Shown: in pieces, positions 11,942-23,481 of the stretch
Layout: the number at the start of each line of letters is the position of its first letter
Position numbering within the stretch: the first letter of the stretch is position 1
Assembly: GCA_010094045.1 (NCBI GenBank)
Contig: ML986694.1
Coordinates: 1-46,058 of the forward strand
Origin: Lojkania enalia
Lineage: Eukaryota; Ascomycota; Dothideomycetes; Pleosporales
Length of the DNA: 46,058 bases
Reading direction: 5' to 3'
Position numbers and translations under genes: made by a program
Notes under the pieces: model-generated
Databases searched by the model: none
Told to the model about the DNA's origin: nothing
Seen by the model: the letters and a program-made list of their open reading frames with translations, nothing else

Positions 11942-12420
11942 ATAGCATATAATATAGTACTTGCTCTAGTCTAGAAGTGCTGTATTAAGGAGGCTAAGGG
12001 TAAGAAGCCCTATATTATCTACTATCTCTACTATCTAAAGCGTCTAGCTTGCGGTAAGCTATATAAAGTAGATAGTAACTGCAAATTCGCTTCTTTAGAC
12101 CTACTTATAGTAGAATATCTCTATAAAGGCATTTAATATAATATCTATCTCTACTACCTTAAAAAGAATAATAAGAATTGTTTTAAAGTATGTTTTAGAC
12201 TAATATAATGTATTCTAATCTTCTTACAGCTAACGTATCTATAGCTAGACCTATCTATACTAGAGCATGTTATAAAAGTCGATTAAGCTATTAAAGCTCT
12301 TATTACCGCCCGTATTAGTAGTAACAAGACCTAACTAGCTTAAAAGGTCTAAAATACTGTCTAAATAGTAGTTAAATAGACTTAAATATACATTTTAGCC
12401 CTTTTTTACACATTCTAGTA
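11942..12420 (+). pseudogene. Decayed coding stretch, unknown; Lys/Tyr-rich
   Basis: I do not recognise this gene. The plus strand reads a mixed, protein-like sequence with few stops, including KCCIKEAKGKKPYIIYYLY and later YLKRLACGKLYKVDSNC (about 11970-12090), then RLI, TYL and a Gln-stop-rich tail near 12340-12400. Several cysteines survive. A TATAAATA at 11911-11918 stands about 30 bp upstream and could be a relic core promoter, but such strings are common in this AT-rich DNA. RIP is lighter here than in the flanking transposons. Confidence 0.35.
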
Positions 12421-12432
12421 CTAATAGTAATA

Positions 12433-12633
12433 TCTAGACTCGGTAAGAAAGATTCTAACTTCCTATTCGCCTATAATAGTAAAGATAGGAAGATCTTATC
12501 TAGAATTAAACTTACTAGTTAGGACTATACTAAGATTAGTATAGCGCGTAAACGTAAAGCTAAGGAGAATCTTCTTAATATAGATAATAATAAATATACT
12601 AAAGTAAAGGAAATAAAGTCTTCTATAAGTTAA
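12433..12633 (+). pseudogene. Decayed C-terminal coding stretch with basic patch, unknown
   Basis: The plus strand has a 66-codon frame ending in TAA (12631-12633) with only one internal stop (TAG). It reads SRLGKKDSNFLFAYNSKDRK near its start and contains the basic run ARKRKAKEN, which resembles a nuclear localisation signal. It is in a different frame from the 11942-12420 stretch, so if both belong to one gene, an intron or an indel separates them. Function unknown. Confidence 0.35.
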
Positions 12634-12975
12634 TCCGGACTATATTATACTATATTGTTTTATACTAATACTTTTAGCCTATTCGCCCTATTAAAAAGGC
12701 TTAACTAAGTTATAGTAGGAGAAAAGGTTGTAGTAAGGTATAAATATTAGTAGATAGTAGTTTTTTTAGATATTAATAGGTTCTCTAGTATTTCTATAGA
12801 TATAATACTCCGGTCAAGTATTTTATAGCCTAAATTAGTACTATATTTAAAATAATATAATATTTCCGCCTCCTATATACTATTATAGTCTATAATATAC
12901 TATAATACAGTCCTTCTAGTATTAATAGTAGGAATTACTACTTCTTATAATTATTAAAGAACCTATATTAATATA

Positions 12976-13818
12976 ATATAAGTAGTAAGCAAGCGCGCTA
13001 GGCAAGCGAGCACGCTACTTTATCAACTTTATATAATACTCTACCTTCTAATAATAATAGCTTAACCTATAAATGCCTAATCCAGCTATAATAAAATAGA
13101 TATCTCTTTAGCTATCTTAACTATTAATAATAAGCAACTTTAAAGTAAAAGATACGCTACTTCTATATATAATATCTCCTAAAGAATAATACGTCAACGA
13201 CGCGACGGAATTACTATATAACGCAATTATAAGCTAAATTTAAAGAAGCTTATTAAGCTAGAAGAGAAGGCTATTATTATATATATACTTAACCTAGATT
13301 CGCGAGGATTTATACCCTTTCTAAGTACTATATAAGATATAGTAGATAAGCTACTTACTAAGTACGGCGCTGGACAGGTTAGCTAGAAATAGCCTAGGAA
13401 CTTTATTAAGTAAATAAATAGCCTTAAAATATAATTTAATCGACTATACAATTATTAGAGAGCTTTATATAAAGATCCTAAGATTATTAGGGTTTAGTTT
13501 AAGCTTATAGCGCGTACGAAAGCTATATATAGTATCTATAATAAGGATGTCTATAATTTTAATAAAGCTGGCTTTATAATAGATAAAATATCACCTAAAC
13601 TAGTTGTTACTAGCTTAAAAAGACGTAGTCCGCTAAAAGCTATATAGCTAGGGAATTATAAGTGGGTTATAGTAATCTAGGGAATTAATGCTGCTAGGTA
13701 GGCGATCCCGCCTTTTATCATCTTTACTAGCTAATACTACCTTTCTACCTAGTACGAGGGTGATAATATACCTAAGAATTGGGCTATTGGACTAAGTAAT
13801 AACGGATAGATAACTAAT
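12976..13818 (+). mobile_element. Fot1/pogo-like transposon D1, 3' truncated (family D)
   Basis: This is the left half of a family D element. It has the left TIR (ATATAAGTAGTAAGCAAGCG, preceded by TA at 12974-12975) with its two related motifs at a 17-bp period. The transposase frame follows on the plus strand, aligned with the reverse complement of D2. It reads NFNKAGFIIDKIS at the first catalytic motif (family NFDE) and reaches the conserved NGWTTN segment, where the match to D2 stops at about 13818. The rest of the element and its right TIR are absent. Sequence continues directly as the chromodomain-proximal end of gypsy G2. No duplication is visible at the junction. Confidence 0.85.
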
Positions 13819-16800
13819 TAGATAATATTAATTACTATTCTATATTTTATATTTTATTATTTTCTTAACTTTCTATTTTTAGTCTTTTTTATACGCGTCT
13901 ATATTATATACTACTAGTTTAATATTCTAGGGTACCTTTTCTATAAATATAATATAGAAGGTTAAATAGATTTTTATAGTTATAGGTAATTTAAATTAAT
14001 AGTTTATAAGTAATATATATTCTTTAATTTTATATAGTCTAATTTTAATATAATCTAGTTTACTACTTAATTATTTACTTTAAATATTTTATCTTAATAG
14101 CTAAACTTTTTCTCTCTTCTTAAAGTAAGGTAGTTATTTATATTTCTTATTATAGTATTTCTTTATAATATATTATAGAAACTAGAGGTCTTTCTTTAGT
14201 AAATTTTATATTTATTAAATAATCTTAACTCGTTCTTATATCTAGAATATTTATAATACTACTTTAATTAGGGTATTATAGGTTTTTAGTTTATACCTAT
14301 AGTTTACTATAAATAGTAATATTCTAATTATATTATATAGAGTACTATTATATATAAATTATACTATTAGTAGTAGTATTACCTAATTATTTTATCTATA
14401 ATTAAGGTAGTATTATAAATATTACTCTACTATTTAGTTTATTTGTTCTATCTATCTATCTATTTATAAGTAAAATACTATAAATATCTTATATTTAATT
14501 TCTAGTAAGTTTATAATTATTTGCTAAAACTTTAAAATAAACTTAGTATCTTAATTTATAATTATCTTCTATAATATTCTATATTATACGATAATCTACT
14601 TTAGAAATGTATTTATAATCTATTCTACTAATAATATTTTATTATAAGAAATAAAGTAGGTATATTTTATAAGTCTATCTATAATTATTATAATAGAGTT
14701 ATATACTTTTCTTTTAGGGTAGTTCTTTAACTTTAGTAGCTTAATAATAAAGTTTATAGTAACTTCTATCTATAGCCTAATTAATATTTTTAGGTTTTAT
14801 AATAGTCTATAAAATATATATTTATTAGGTTTATTCTATTAATAGTTTATATATTCTCGTAATATATTCTTTACCTATTCTCTTATTTTAGAAAAGTAGA
14901 ATCTTCGAAGGATTTATTCTAGCGTTTTCTCTATTCTTTAATATCTATATATAGGAGCTTTATAGAATTACTTAATAAATTCTTTTCTAACTTTAGCTAG
15001 TATATAGATTTAATTATAGATGTATAGTAGTTTATCTATTTATTCTAATTCTTATTCTTAAAGTTCTTTAGGTATTCTATCTATTATTAACCTAATTAGT
15101 ATTATCTAGCTTACTTCTTTAGTAATAGTTATTACTATAAGTCGTAGATAATTATATATTATACTTCTATTTTATTATCTTCTTAGTAGTATAACTATAG
15201 TTCCTTTCTCTTACTTATATCCTAATAGTCTACTTAATATATCTACTCTTCGGTTTTATTTTCCGCTAATATAGATAATCTTAAAGTTAAATATAGCTAG
15301 TTCTTATAACTATCTAACCTATCTAGGGGTAAGAGTTTTAGTAGTAAAGAAGGTAGTAAAGTTTTTATAATTATAATAGATTTTATTTTACTATTTTACT
15401 TCTTATAGATATATATACTATTCTTTAAAGTATATTATAATAGCTAGAAGTTCTTAATTATATATATTATAATTTATCTCTACTAGTATAAGTTTTTATA
15501 AATAGTATACTATTAGATATTATTTTCTATTATAAATTTATATAAGAATTCTAGCTATTCTTATTCCTAATATATTAGTTTCTATAAAAGCTTTCTTTTC
15601 TAGGTTATAAAGTTTTAGTACTAGTTTTTATTAAAATTATTTTTTAATTTCTTAAAAGGCTTTTTCTTATTTATTTTCCTATATAAAAGTAATATCTTTC
15701 TTTAATAGTTAAGTTAAGGGTATAGTTATATTACTCTAATTATCTATAAAGGTTTAATAGAAGTTATAAAATCTTATAAAGGATTAGATATTTTTAACTA
15801 ATTTTAAAGTTAGCTAGTTTCTAATTACTACTAATTTATTTAAATCTATTTATAGTTATTCTAGTTTAATAATAAATTTTAAGTAGTCTATTTATATAAT
15901 ATAGAATTTATATTTCCTTATCTTAAGGTATAATTTTACTACTTATAATATATGTAGTACTTATTTAATATATTTCTTATATTTTTACTTTATTTTTAAA
16001 TATATAAGAATATCGTCTAAATATACTATATAGAATTATCTAAGGTATAGTCTTAGTACCTTATTAATTTGTTTTTAGAAAGTAACTAGTATATTAGTAA
16101 GTCTAAATAGTATAACTGGGTATTTAAAGAGTTTCTTTTTTATCCTAAATACTATTTTCTATTCATCTTCTTCTTTAATATAGATTTAATAGTATATATT
16201 TTAGATATCTAATTTTATAAAGATAGTAGCTTCTTTTAATTAGTCTCTTAAGTTATAGATAAGTAGTAAAGAGTATTAGTTTTTAATTATAATATTATTA
16301 AGAGTATAATAATTAATATATATTTATAAGTCTATTATTCCTTTCTTATCTATAAAGAGTATAGGGTATACTACTAGTAAGTTTAATTCTTAGATTTTTC
16401 CTTTCTTTAAATACTTATCTATATATTATTCTAGAGCTTCTACTTCTCTTAGTATTAGACTATATATTAGTATATATCTAGGTTCTTTTCCTAGTTATAG
16501 TTTAATTTTATAATTATATTCTCTATATTTAGGTAGGTATTATAATAGTTCTTAGAGTTATTCTATTAAGTATTAGTATTCTTTAAATATACTATATAAT
16601 ACGTTTTCTATTAGAAATAATCCTTTTACTACTTCTTTTACTATTATAGAAAGTTATTTTTTAACTAGCTAGCCTAAGTTTTTAAGGATAATTTGTCCGG
16701 TTTACTAGTTTATCTAAGGGTTTTCCTTTCTTAGCTATAGAATCTCTAAGATAATATTATAGTTGGTAATTTCTATAATTTAGAAAATTTATTCTTATTA

Positions 16801-17329
16801 TATTATTCCTAAGATTTTAAACTCTTCTAGTTTTATAGTATATATAACTTTCTTCTAAAAATCTTTTCCCTCTATAATTTAGATTATATAAGGTTGTTTT
16901 AATCGTACTATAGGTATTTCTTTTCTAGTAATATAATTACTAGCTATAAAGTTCTTTATTACTCTACTATTAATAAGTATATATATCTTATAGCCGTAAT
17001 ATTATCCTAGTATTATAAGATAGTATTCTTCTATATTCCTATATAATTAAATTATCTTTAGTTAGTAGACTATTACTTCTTTTATAAATATATATTTTAG
17101 GTATTTCTATTCTAGATATTTATATTATAGTCTTCCTCTAATATATATCTTAAATAGTAGAGGTTTAGATTCGTGTACTATATAGTTTTAAATTTATTTA
17201 ATAACTTCTTATTCTATTATAGCTTCTTATTTTATAGGGTTTTCTAGTACCTTATTTTTATTTAGTTATCTTAGTTATATACTTATATTTTCTTTTCTTT
17301 TTTAGTAGGTCTTATATTATTATTTAATA
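13819..17329 (-). mobile_element. Ty3/gypsy G2: protease to integrase, 3' truncated
   Basis: This minus-strand retrotransposon pol region differs in sequence from G1. RT keeps its catalytic box, VYLDDILIY, at 16000-16026 (Asp codons GAC GAT at 16012-16017). The integrase core lies near 14640-14790 and reads EVTINFIIKLLKLKNYPKRK then IIIIIDRLIKYTYFIS, matching the family pattern DFI...DRLTKYAHF with the first Asp as Asn. Near 13840-13960 the frame reads FIEKVP then KVKKIIKYKIQN, like the join between integrase and the start of a chromodomain (E-K-I-L-D-H). There the element ends at the junction with D1. Chromodomain core and 3' LTR are missing. The right limit is the TA (17328-17329) duplicated by E. 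Confidence 0.85.
16000..16026 (-). other. G2 reverse transcriptase active site, retained (YLDDIL)
   Basis: The minus strand reads VYLDDILIY with both catalytic Asp codons intact (GAC GAT). No TpG overlaps these codons on the coding strand, so RIP had nothing to change. The surrounding frame is nonetheless closed by many TAA/TAG stops. The motif is a good anchor for classifying the element as Ty3/gypsy. Confidence 0.9.
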
Positions 17330-19200
17330 ACGTATAGTACAAGTAAGCTAATTACCTAAGTAAGCTAATTATAATACTAAAACTCTATTAAAATTATAAT
17401 AATTATACTTTATAGTATTATACTATAACTAACAACTGTAGAATTAATTTAGAAAGAAGCTAGAATATAGTTTATACTCTAAGCTCTTTAATAAAATATA
17501 ATACTAACTACACGTCGTGTTACATTAATCTATAATATCTTCTAAAGTATATTTAGTATATAAAGGTAAGAAACAACTATATAACGCGATTACTAGCCTA
17601 ATTTAATAAAACTTAGTAAGATTAAGGAGTAGGTAATTGTTTAGTATATACTAGATCTAGATATAAGAGGATTTCCGCCGCAGCTTACTGCTGTTTAAAA
17701 TATAGCCAATTTACTACTAGCTACACGCTCTACTAGCTAGGTTAGAAAGAACTAGGTAGAGAACTTTATTAAACGTACGTCTAAGCTTAAGGTTAAATTT
17801 AATCGAAAGTACGACTATTTAAGAGCTAAATACGAGGATCCTAAGATTATAAGAAGCTGGTTCTACCTTATATAGAATATAAAAGCTAAGTATAGTATTA
17901 TTAATAAAGATATATATAACTTTAATAATTAAGCTTTATAATAGGCGTAATATTAATAGAAGTAGTAGTTACTAGCTTTAAGAGATAGAATTAACTAAAG
18001 TAGCTCCAGCCAGGTAATTATAAGTAGACTATAGTTATCTAAAGTATCAACGCAATAGGATAGATAATACTACCTTTTATTATCTTTATAGGTATTTACC
18101 ACCTCTCTATATAGTATAAAGAAGACGATATTCTACTAACCTAGGCTATATAGGTTACTGATAACTGCTGGACGATAAATAATATTAGTATTAAGTAGTT
18201 AAAGTACTTTAATATATATATAAAAGATTGTACTATTAATATATATTAATTGCTAATTCTTAACAGCTATAAAAGCTACGACTCGCTTAAATTTAGGCAG
18301 CTCTATAAGGAAAAGAATATTATTACTTTCTATATACCTCTATATTTATTATACCTATTATAGCTACTAGATATAAGTTATTTCTCGCCTTTAAAGACTA
18401 CGTATAAGCGCTAAGTTAAGTAGCTAATATACGGTTATATTAACTATATTACGAAAATTAAGTTCTTATCCTACTTTAAAGCAGCTTTTAACGCAGCAAT
18501 TACGAAGAGTAATATCTTAAGTAGCTTTTAAGGCGCTAGCCTAGTTCTATTTAACCTAGATATAGTACTATTAAAGCTTAAAGTTTAACTATATATACTA
18601 ATACTCTCTATAGTTAAAGATACCCCTTAAGAGTTAAAAATACTAAGTGATCCTATTAAATTTAGGTCTTAATCTATATACGTTTAATTAAGAGTTTAAA
18701 AGTATCTAGATAATTTATCTACTTTAATAGTAGAAGCGTTTAAATAGTTTATAAAGAGTACTGCGTATATAATATATAAAAATATACTATTACGCGCTTA
18801 GGTTGCTAAGTTTTAAGCAGCTAATAAGGCTGCTATATAACGTCGATCGTATAAAAGAAAGTATATATAGAAGGAAGATAACCTAACAATTAAAGAAGAC
18901 GCTTAATAAACTACTCTAAAAGAGTTTAGTACTCGTACTAATAGAAAGAAGAGTAGGAAGAAGACGCGCGTTGATGGAGGCTAGCTAACTTAAAGATACT
19001 GTAGGTAGTATAGTAAGGTTAGATATAACTCACGGACGTATAAAAATAATACTATAGATATAGAAGAATAGGCTACTATACTATATAGTACGATAGAATA
19101 TAAGAAAGTATAATACTTTACGAAAAGTAGTTGTAATTTTAGTATAGTCTTAGTATTATAATCAGCTTATTTAGGTAATTAGCTCGCTTGTGCTATATAT
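17330..19200 (+). mobile_element. Fot1/pogo-like transposon, family E (1871 bp, full length)
   Basis: This is a complete element inserted in G2. The left end starts ACGTATAGTACAAGTAAGCT and the right end is the inverse of ATATATAGCACAAGCGAGCT. AAGTAAGCTAATTA occurs twice in the left TIR at a 17-bp period. TA is duplicated at 17328-17329 and 19201-19202. G2 coding continues on both sides: pol to the left, gag to the right. The insertion separates gag from pol of its host. It is the only copy of this family in the window. Confidence 0.92.
17580..18930 (+). pseudogene. Fot1-like transposase, RIP-inactivated (family E)
   Basis: This plus-strand transposase frame has TAA/TAG at Gln/Trp positions. 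The first catalytic motif is damaged (NFNN, near 17918-17932). The second reads LILNSYKSYDSLKF, with Asn (18262-18264) for the expected Asp. The third survives as LLDISYFSPLKTTYKR, with GAT at 18370-18372. The N-terminal part includes NFIKRTSKLK near 17770-17800, a conserved Fot1-type segment. A basic C-terminal tail is seen near 18930-18970. Limits are approximate. Confidence 0.83.
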
Positions 19201-21050
19201 TATACAATATCTATACTATCTTAAAATATACTAGATAGTATTAGTTTATATAAAGGTTATTATTTTTTCTAATCTAGTAGTTCTATTCTTATTTATATTA
19301 TAATACCTTTAGTATCTAGTATTTTACTAGTACTTTACTTTATAAGAAGGCTACTACTTTTTATACTATATATATAGCCTTATCCTAATCTATTTTATTA
19401 AGATATCTTTCTACTACTTTTATCGTCTCTATCTATTTTTAGAAGTATAAGAAGAAGATCTCTTTAGGGTAGATATTTTACTATTCCTTATAAACGTTAA
19501 TAATATTTTATTCTAGTTAATTCTTATTATAGAATTTTAAGGTAGTTTTTTTTATAAGATAACTATAGGAGCTAGAGTTTTCTATTTATACTCGATTATT
19601 TCTTATTAGTATATAGAATATACTTTAGATACTAGTTTAGATATTAATACTTTAATAATAGCTTCTTCTATTTATAATAGGGTGTTTATTTTTTTTATCC
19701 TTATCTAATTCTTCCTAAACTTTTTCTAACTATCTTTTTATATATTCTTATATTACTGTAAATTATATTTTCTTCTAAAGCTAATATTCTATAGCTTTTT
19801 TAAGTTATTAGTATATTTAATACTTATCTTTATTATAGAAGGACTAATATAGGGTTTTATATTCTATAGTTGCGGCTAGTTTTTCTTTACCTACTTTCTA
19901 TAGTTTATTTTCTATAAGCTAGTTTTTCTTCTCTTTCTTTTTACTTTAGTATTTTTTTACTATATATTCTAGTTTCTAATAATTATAGTACTTAATATCT
20001 TTCTTCTAAATCTTCTTTTCTTAAATTATCTATAGCTTAGGCTTCTTTTCTCTAATAGTACTTAGATCTATAGGTCTACCTATATTAGTAACTCTTACTA
20101 AAAAGCGTACCTTTTAGTAGTATACTTACCTTTTCTTATTTTTAAACTAGTATAGTTTATTATTAATTCTTTTTACTAGTTAGAAGTATAATACTAGATT
20201 TTAAGGTTATTCTATATATATTATTACCCTTCTTATTTCTATTTTTAATCCTCTATAGAATTTTACTATTATACTATAATTGTTCTATATATCTTTATTT
20301 AGGAGTTATTAAAAACTTAATATATATAAGGTAATAGATCTTAGTTAAACTAGGTTATAGAATCTATTTTCTACTACTTATACTTTGTTAATATCTCTAA
20401 ATACTAGTTTAAGTTTCTATTAGAAATATACTAGACTTATAAATATTACCTTAATTTTACTTTTCTAGTATTTTTCTACGTAGTTCTTAAAATCTATTAA
20501 AAAGGACTAGAACTAGTCGAGTAATTTACCTATTAAATAGGCTCCTATAAATAGTACTTTCTTATTCTTATATTAGATAATATCTAGGTTAGTATTAATA
20601 TAGATTTTTACTACTACTAGGAATTCTTTAAATTTAGACCTAGTTTTATTAAACTTATTAAATAGTACTAACGTAATTTATTATTAATAATATATTATTA
20701 GTAGTACTTTTTTAACTTACTTAAGTTTCTGGATAATTCTCGTAAGTTCTATTTTTTACTTACTATTAACTATTTCTTATATTCTTTTAAGACTTTTAAA
20801 AAAGCTATCCTAAATCTTCTTTAGGCTTCTTATCTATTTATCTACTAGAACTAGCTATTTCTATTATTATATTAATTTATTCTATATTCTTATAAATATA
20901 GTTATTATATCTACCTCTAAAAAGATAGTCTTACTAGTTAATTCTAATATTCTACTTACATAAGTTTCTTATATTACTTACTAAAAATATCTCTTTCCTT
21001 ATAATTAGGGTAGTTTAACTAGTCTTACCTCTTCTAACTTTATAAAGGTA
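19201..21050 (-). mobile_element. Ty3/gypsy G2: gag remains
   Basis: This minus-strand gag region of G2 was split off by the E insertion. Near 20480-20640 it reads KIYINTNLDII, a gap, then KKVLFIGAYLIGKLLDQFQS and FKNYVEKY. This is the capsid pattern of fungal Ty3/gypsy gag (retrotrans_gag type: K-V-L-x-A-A-x-Y-L-x-G-x-A-x-x-W-F). A zinc-knuckle-like motif at about 19950-20000 reads YYNYQKLEY, where CX2CX4H is expected with Cys and His changed to Tyr; the last ligand is not clear. The N-terminal part, near 20700-21050, is rich in charged residues and possible Gln codons. All stops are TAA/TAG. The upper end is approximate. Confidence 0.78.
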
Positions 21051-21389
21051 GTTAAAGTATAACAGCCTCTAATTAACTAGGTATAGAATAGAATAATAAC
21101 TAAGAGTAATTATATACTATAGAAGATTATTTTTATAGACTTATAATAGAAGTATATAAGTAGAGTATATAAAAGATATTTAAGTTAACTATAAAGAACT
21201 ATAAAGGTTAGAGTTATAAGGCTATTAAATATAATTTAGTTTTCTTACTATTTCTTCTTACTTAGCTACTTAGTTAACTAAGCTATTAAGTGTATTATAT
21301 ATTTTATATTAGTCTTATTCTTCTAGCTATATAGAGTTCTAAATTTCGATTAAGTCTAGTATAAGGATTCCTATAGGGGTATCTATAAT
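21051..21389. other. Unassigned stretch upstream of G2 gag
   Basis: This should hold the 5' leader and possibly part of the 5' LTR of G2, which is on the minus strand. I find no LTR ends, target duplication or reading frame that I can defend. It runs into the 71-bp repeat array, whose first recognisable unit begins at about 21390. Confidence 0.3.
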
Positions 21390-21625
21390 ATTCCCCCTTT
21401 AACTCTCTTCTATAGTTCTTTTTTTCTATTCTAATCTATTTCTCTAACTCTACTCTAATTCTAACCCCCTTTAACTACCTCTACTACTTCTTTTTTCTAC
21501 CCTAAACCTATTTTCTAACTCTACCCTATTTTTATTTCTATTTAACTACCTCTAGCTAATTTTTTTTCTATTCTAATCTTATTTTCTAATTCTATTCTAA
21601 TTTTAACTCTTTTTAACTACCTCTA
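21390..21625. repeat. 71-bp minisatellite, segment 1 (about 3 units)
   Basis: Tandem units related to TTTAACTACCTCTACTACTT, then CTTTTTTCTA and TTCTAACTCTATTCTAA. The plus strand is a C/T/A sequence almost without G. The array is interrupted at 21624-21625 (TA) by transposon B2 and resumes at 23480 in phase: joining the two sides across one TA restores a normal unit. The repeat is not a multiple of three and has no evident coding content. Confidence 0.85.
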
Positions 21626-23479
21626 ATATACTTTATAAGCGAGCAGCCTATATAAGTAAGTAGTCTACCCTATTACTAAAACACGATATCTAAGCTTTTA
21701 ATAATAATATAATAACGAAATAATAAGAATATAGCCTAAAACGAGAATTAAGTAAACTTAGCTCTTTTAACTACTAAAAGAGGCTAAATAAATAGTAAAA
21801 GACGTACTACTTTAATATTTAATACAATTTAAACAACTATATACTAATAATATACCAGAATTCGCTTATAGTATAATTATAAGCCTAACTTAAAGAGACT
21901 AATAAAACTTAAAGAGGAGGTTATTATTTAATATATATTTAACCTAGATTTACGAGGATTTACGTCTACTTTAGCTGCTATATAAGATATAGCTAATAAC
22001 TTACTTACTAAGCGCAGTATAGGCTAGATTAGTATATATTAGCCTAAGAACTTTATTAGACGTACTCTTAAACTTAAGATACGTCTAAATTAGCCTTATA
22101 ATCGCTAGAGAGCTTTATACGAAGATCCTAAGGTAATTAAAGGCTGGTTTAAGCTTATATAGTATACTAAGAAGAAGTATAGTATTATAGATAAGGATAT
22201 ATATAACTTTAATAAATCTAGCTTTTAAATAGGCGTTATCTTATTACAACTAGTTATTATAGATATAGAGAGATATAATTAACTAAAGGTAATTTAATTA
22301 AGTAATTATAAATAGATTTTAGTAATTTAGAGGATTAATACTACTAGTTAAATACTCCTACCGTTTATTATTATTACTAGCTACTACTATCTCTCTACCT
22401 AGTATAAAGGCGATAATATACTTAAGAACTAGGCTATTATAGTTAGTAAAAACGGCTAGATAATAAATAAACTTGGTATTAAGTAGTTAAAGTATTTTTA
22501 TAGGTATATAAGGGATCATATAATAGACGCGCGTTAACTGCTAATCTTTAATAGCTATAATAGCTATAACTTGCTTAATTTCTAAAAACTCTGTAAAGAA
22601 TAGAGTATTATTCTACTCTATATACTAGCTTATTTATTACACCTATTATATCTACTAGATATAGGCTGTTTTTAACTATTAAAGCGTATATATAGAAATT
22701 AGATCTTAGTTTTAGTATATAATTATATTAACTATATTATAAAATTTAAGTTCTTTTTAGCTTTTAAAGCTGCTTTTAATATATTAATTATAAAGGATAA
22801 TATCTATATAAGCTTTTAAGGAGCTAGTCTAATCCCGTTTAATCTAGAAGTAGTACTTTTAAAACTTAATATAAAGCTTCGAACGCTAATACTACTAGTA
22901 TAAAATAATACCCTATAGAAAGTAAAAATACTAAGTAACACGCGCGAGCTAGAAGCTTAATTAATATTAATTTATAATCGGATTTAAAGGGATATAAGTT
23001 CTTTATTAGCTTCTATTATTAAGAAGCTAAATTAGCTTAAAAAAGGCTCTATAAAAGTAATATATTAGATCGGGTTAATATATAATAAAATCTTTAGCTT
23101 CTAAGAAGTAAATAAAGTAGTAATAAAATGGAAACAGCGGAAAAAAAAGTAGATTTAAATATAAGGGACCCTAATAAAAGTATAAGAAGAGATAATTATT
23201 ACTAAAAAGGATAATAAGGAGGAAACTTAGGCTATAATACGCTAATTTAAGGTATAATTAGGTATAAGTAGATAGTATAAAGCATACTATAACCGCTGTA
23301 GTAAAACTGGATATAATTCTTATATATACTAGAAGGATATAGAAGTTTCTATAAAATAATCGCGCAAGTTATAAATTACTATTATATTACTTAGTTGTTA
23401 AGCTATATATATATAAAGGTTAAAAAAGTTGATAGGGTAGACTATTTACTTATATAGGCCGCTCGCTTATAAGGTATAT
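21626..23479 (+). mobile_element. Fot1/pogo-like transposon B2 (family B, 1854 bp, full length)
   Basis: This complete element has the same length as B1 and aligns with it base for base over most of its span. Left end ATATACTTTATAAGCGAGCA; right end inverse of the same. TA is duplicated at 21624-21625 and 23480-23481. It is inserted in the 71-bp minisatellite. The plus-strand transposase remnant (about 21870-23220) is more degraded than in B1: more TpA and even fewer surviving CpA. The second catalytic motif near 22540-22580 again reads FNSYNSYN with Asn for Asp. The third keeps LLDIGCF-like sequence near 22655-22672. Confidence 0.92.
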
Positions 23480-23481
23480 TA

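Larger units (their letters stand above)
10451..12973. other. Unassigned interval with reduced RIP between C and D1
   Basis: This 2.5 kb has visibly more CpA and TpG than its flanks, above all at 11230-11480, 11590-11960 and 12180-12450, and a C-rich patch near 11829-11842. I recognise no transposon domain, TIR or LTR. Three plus-strand stretches, listed separately, read as protein if TAA/TAG are taken as former Gln/Trp. It may be old single-copy sequence caught between repeats, hit by RIP spreading from them, or an element whose other copies lie outside the window. The last part, 12634-12973, holds no reading frame I can support. Confidence 0.45.

Noticed and set aside
11700..11960. Zn2Cys6 or other Cys-rich DNA-binding domain
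   Set aside because: Possible Cys-to-Tyr positions can be aligned in several frames, none with convincing spacing.
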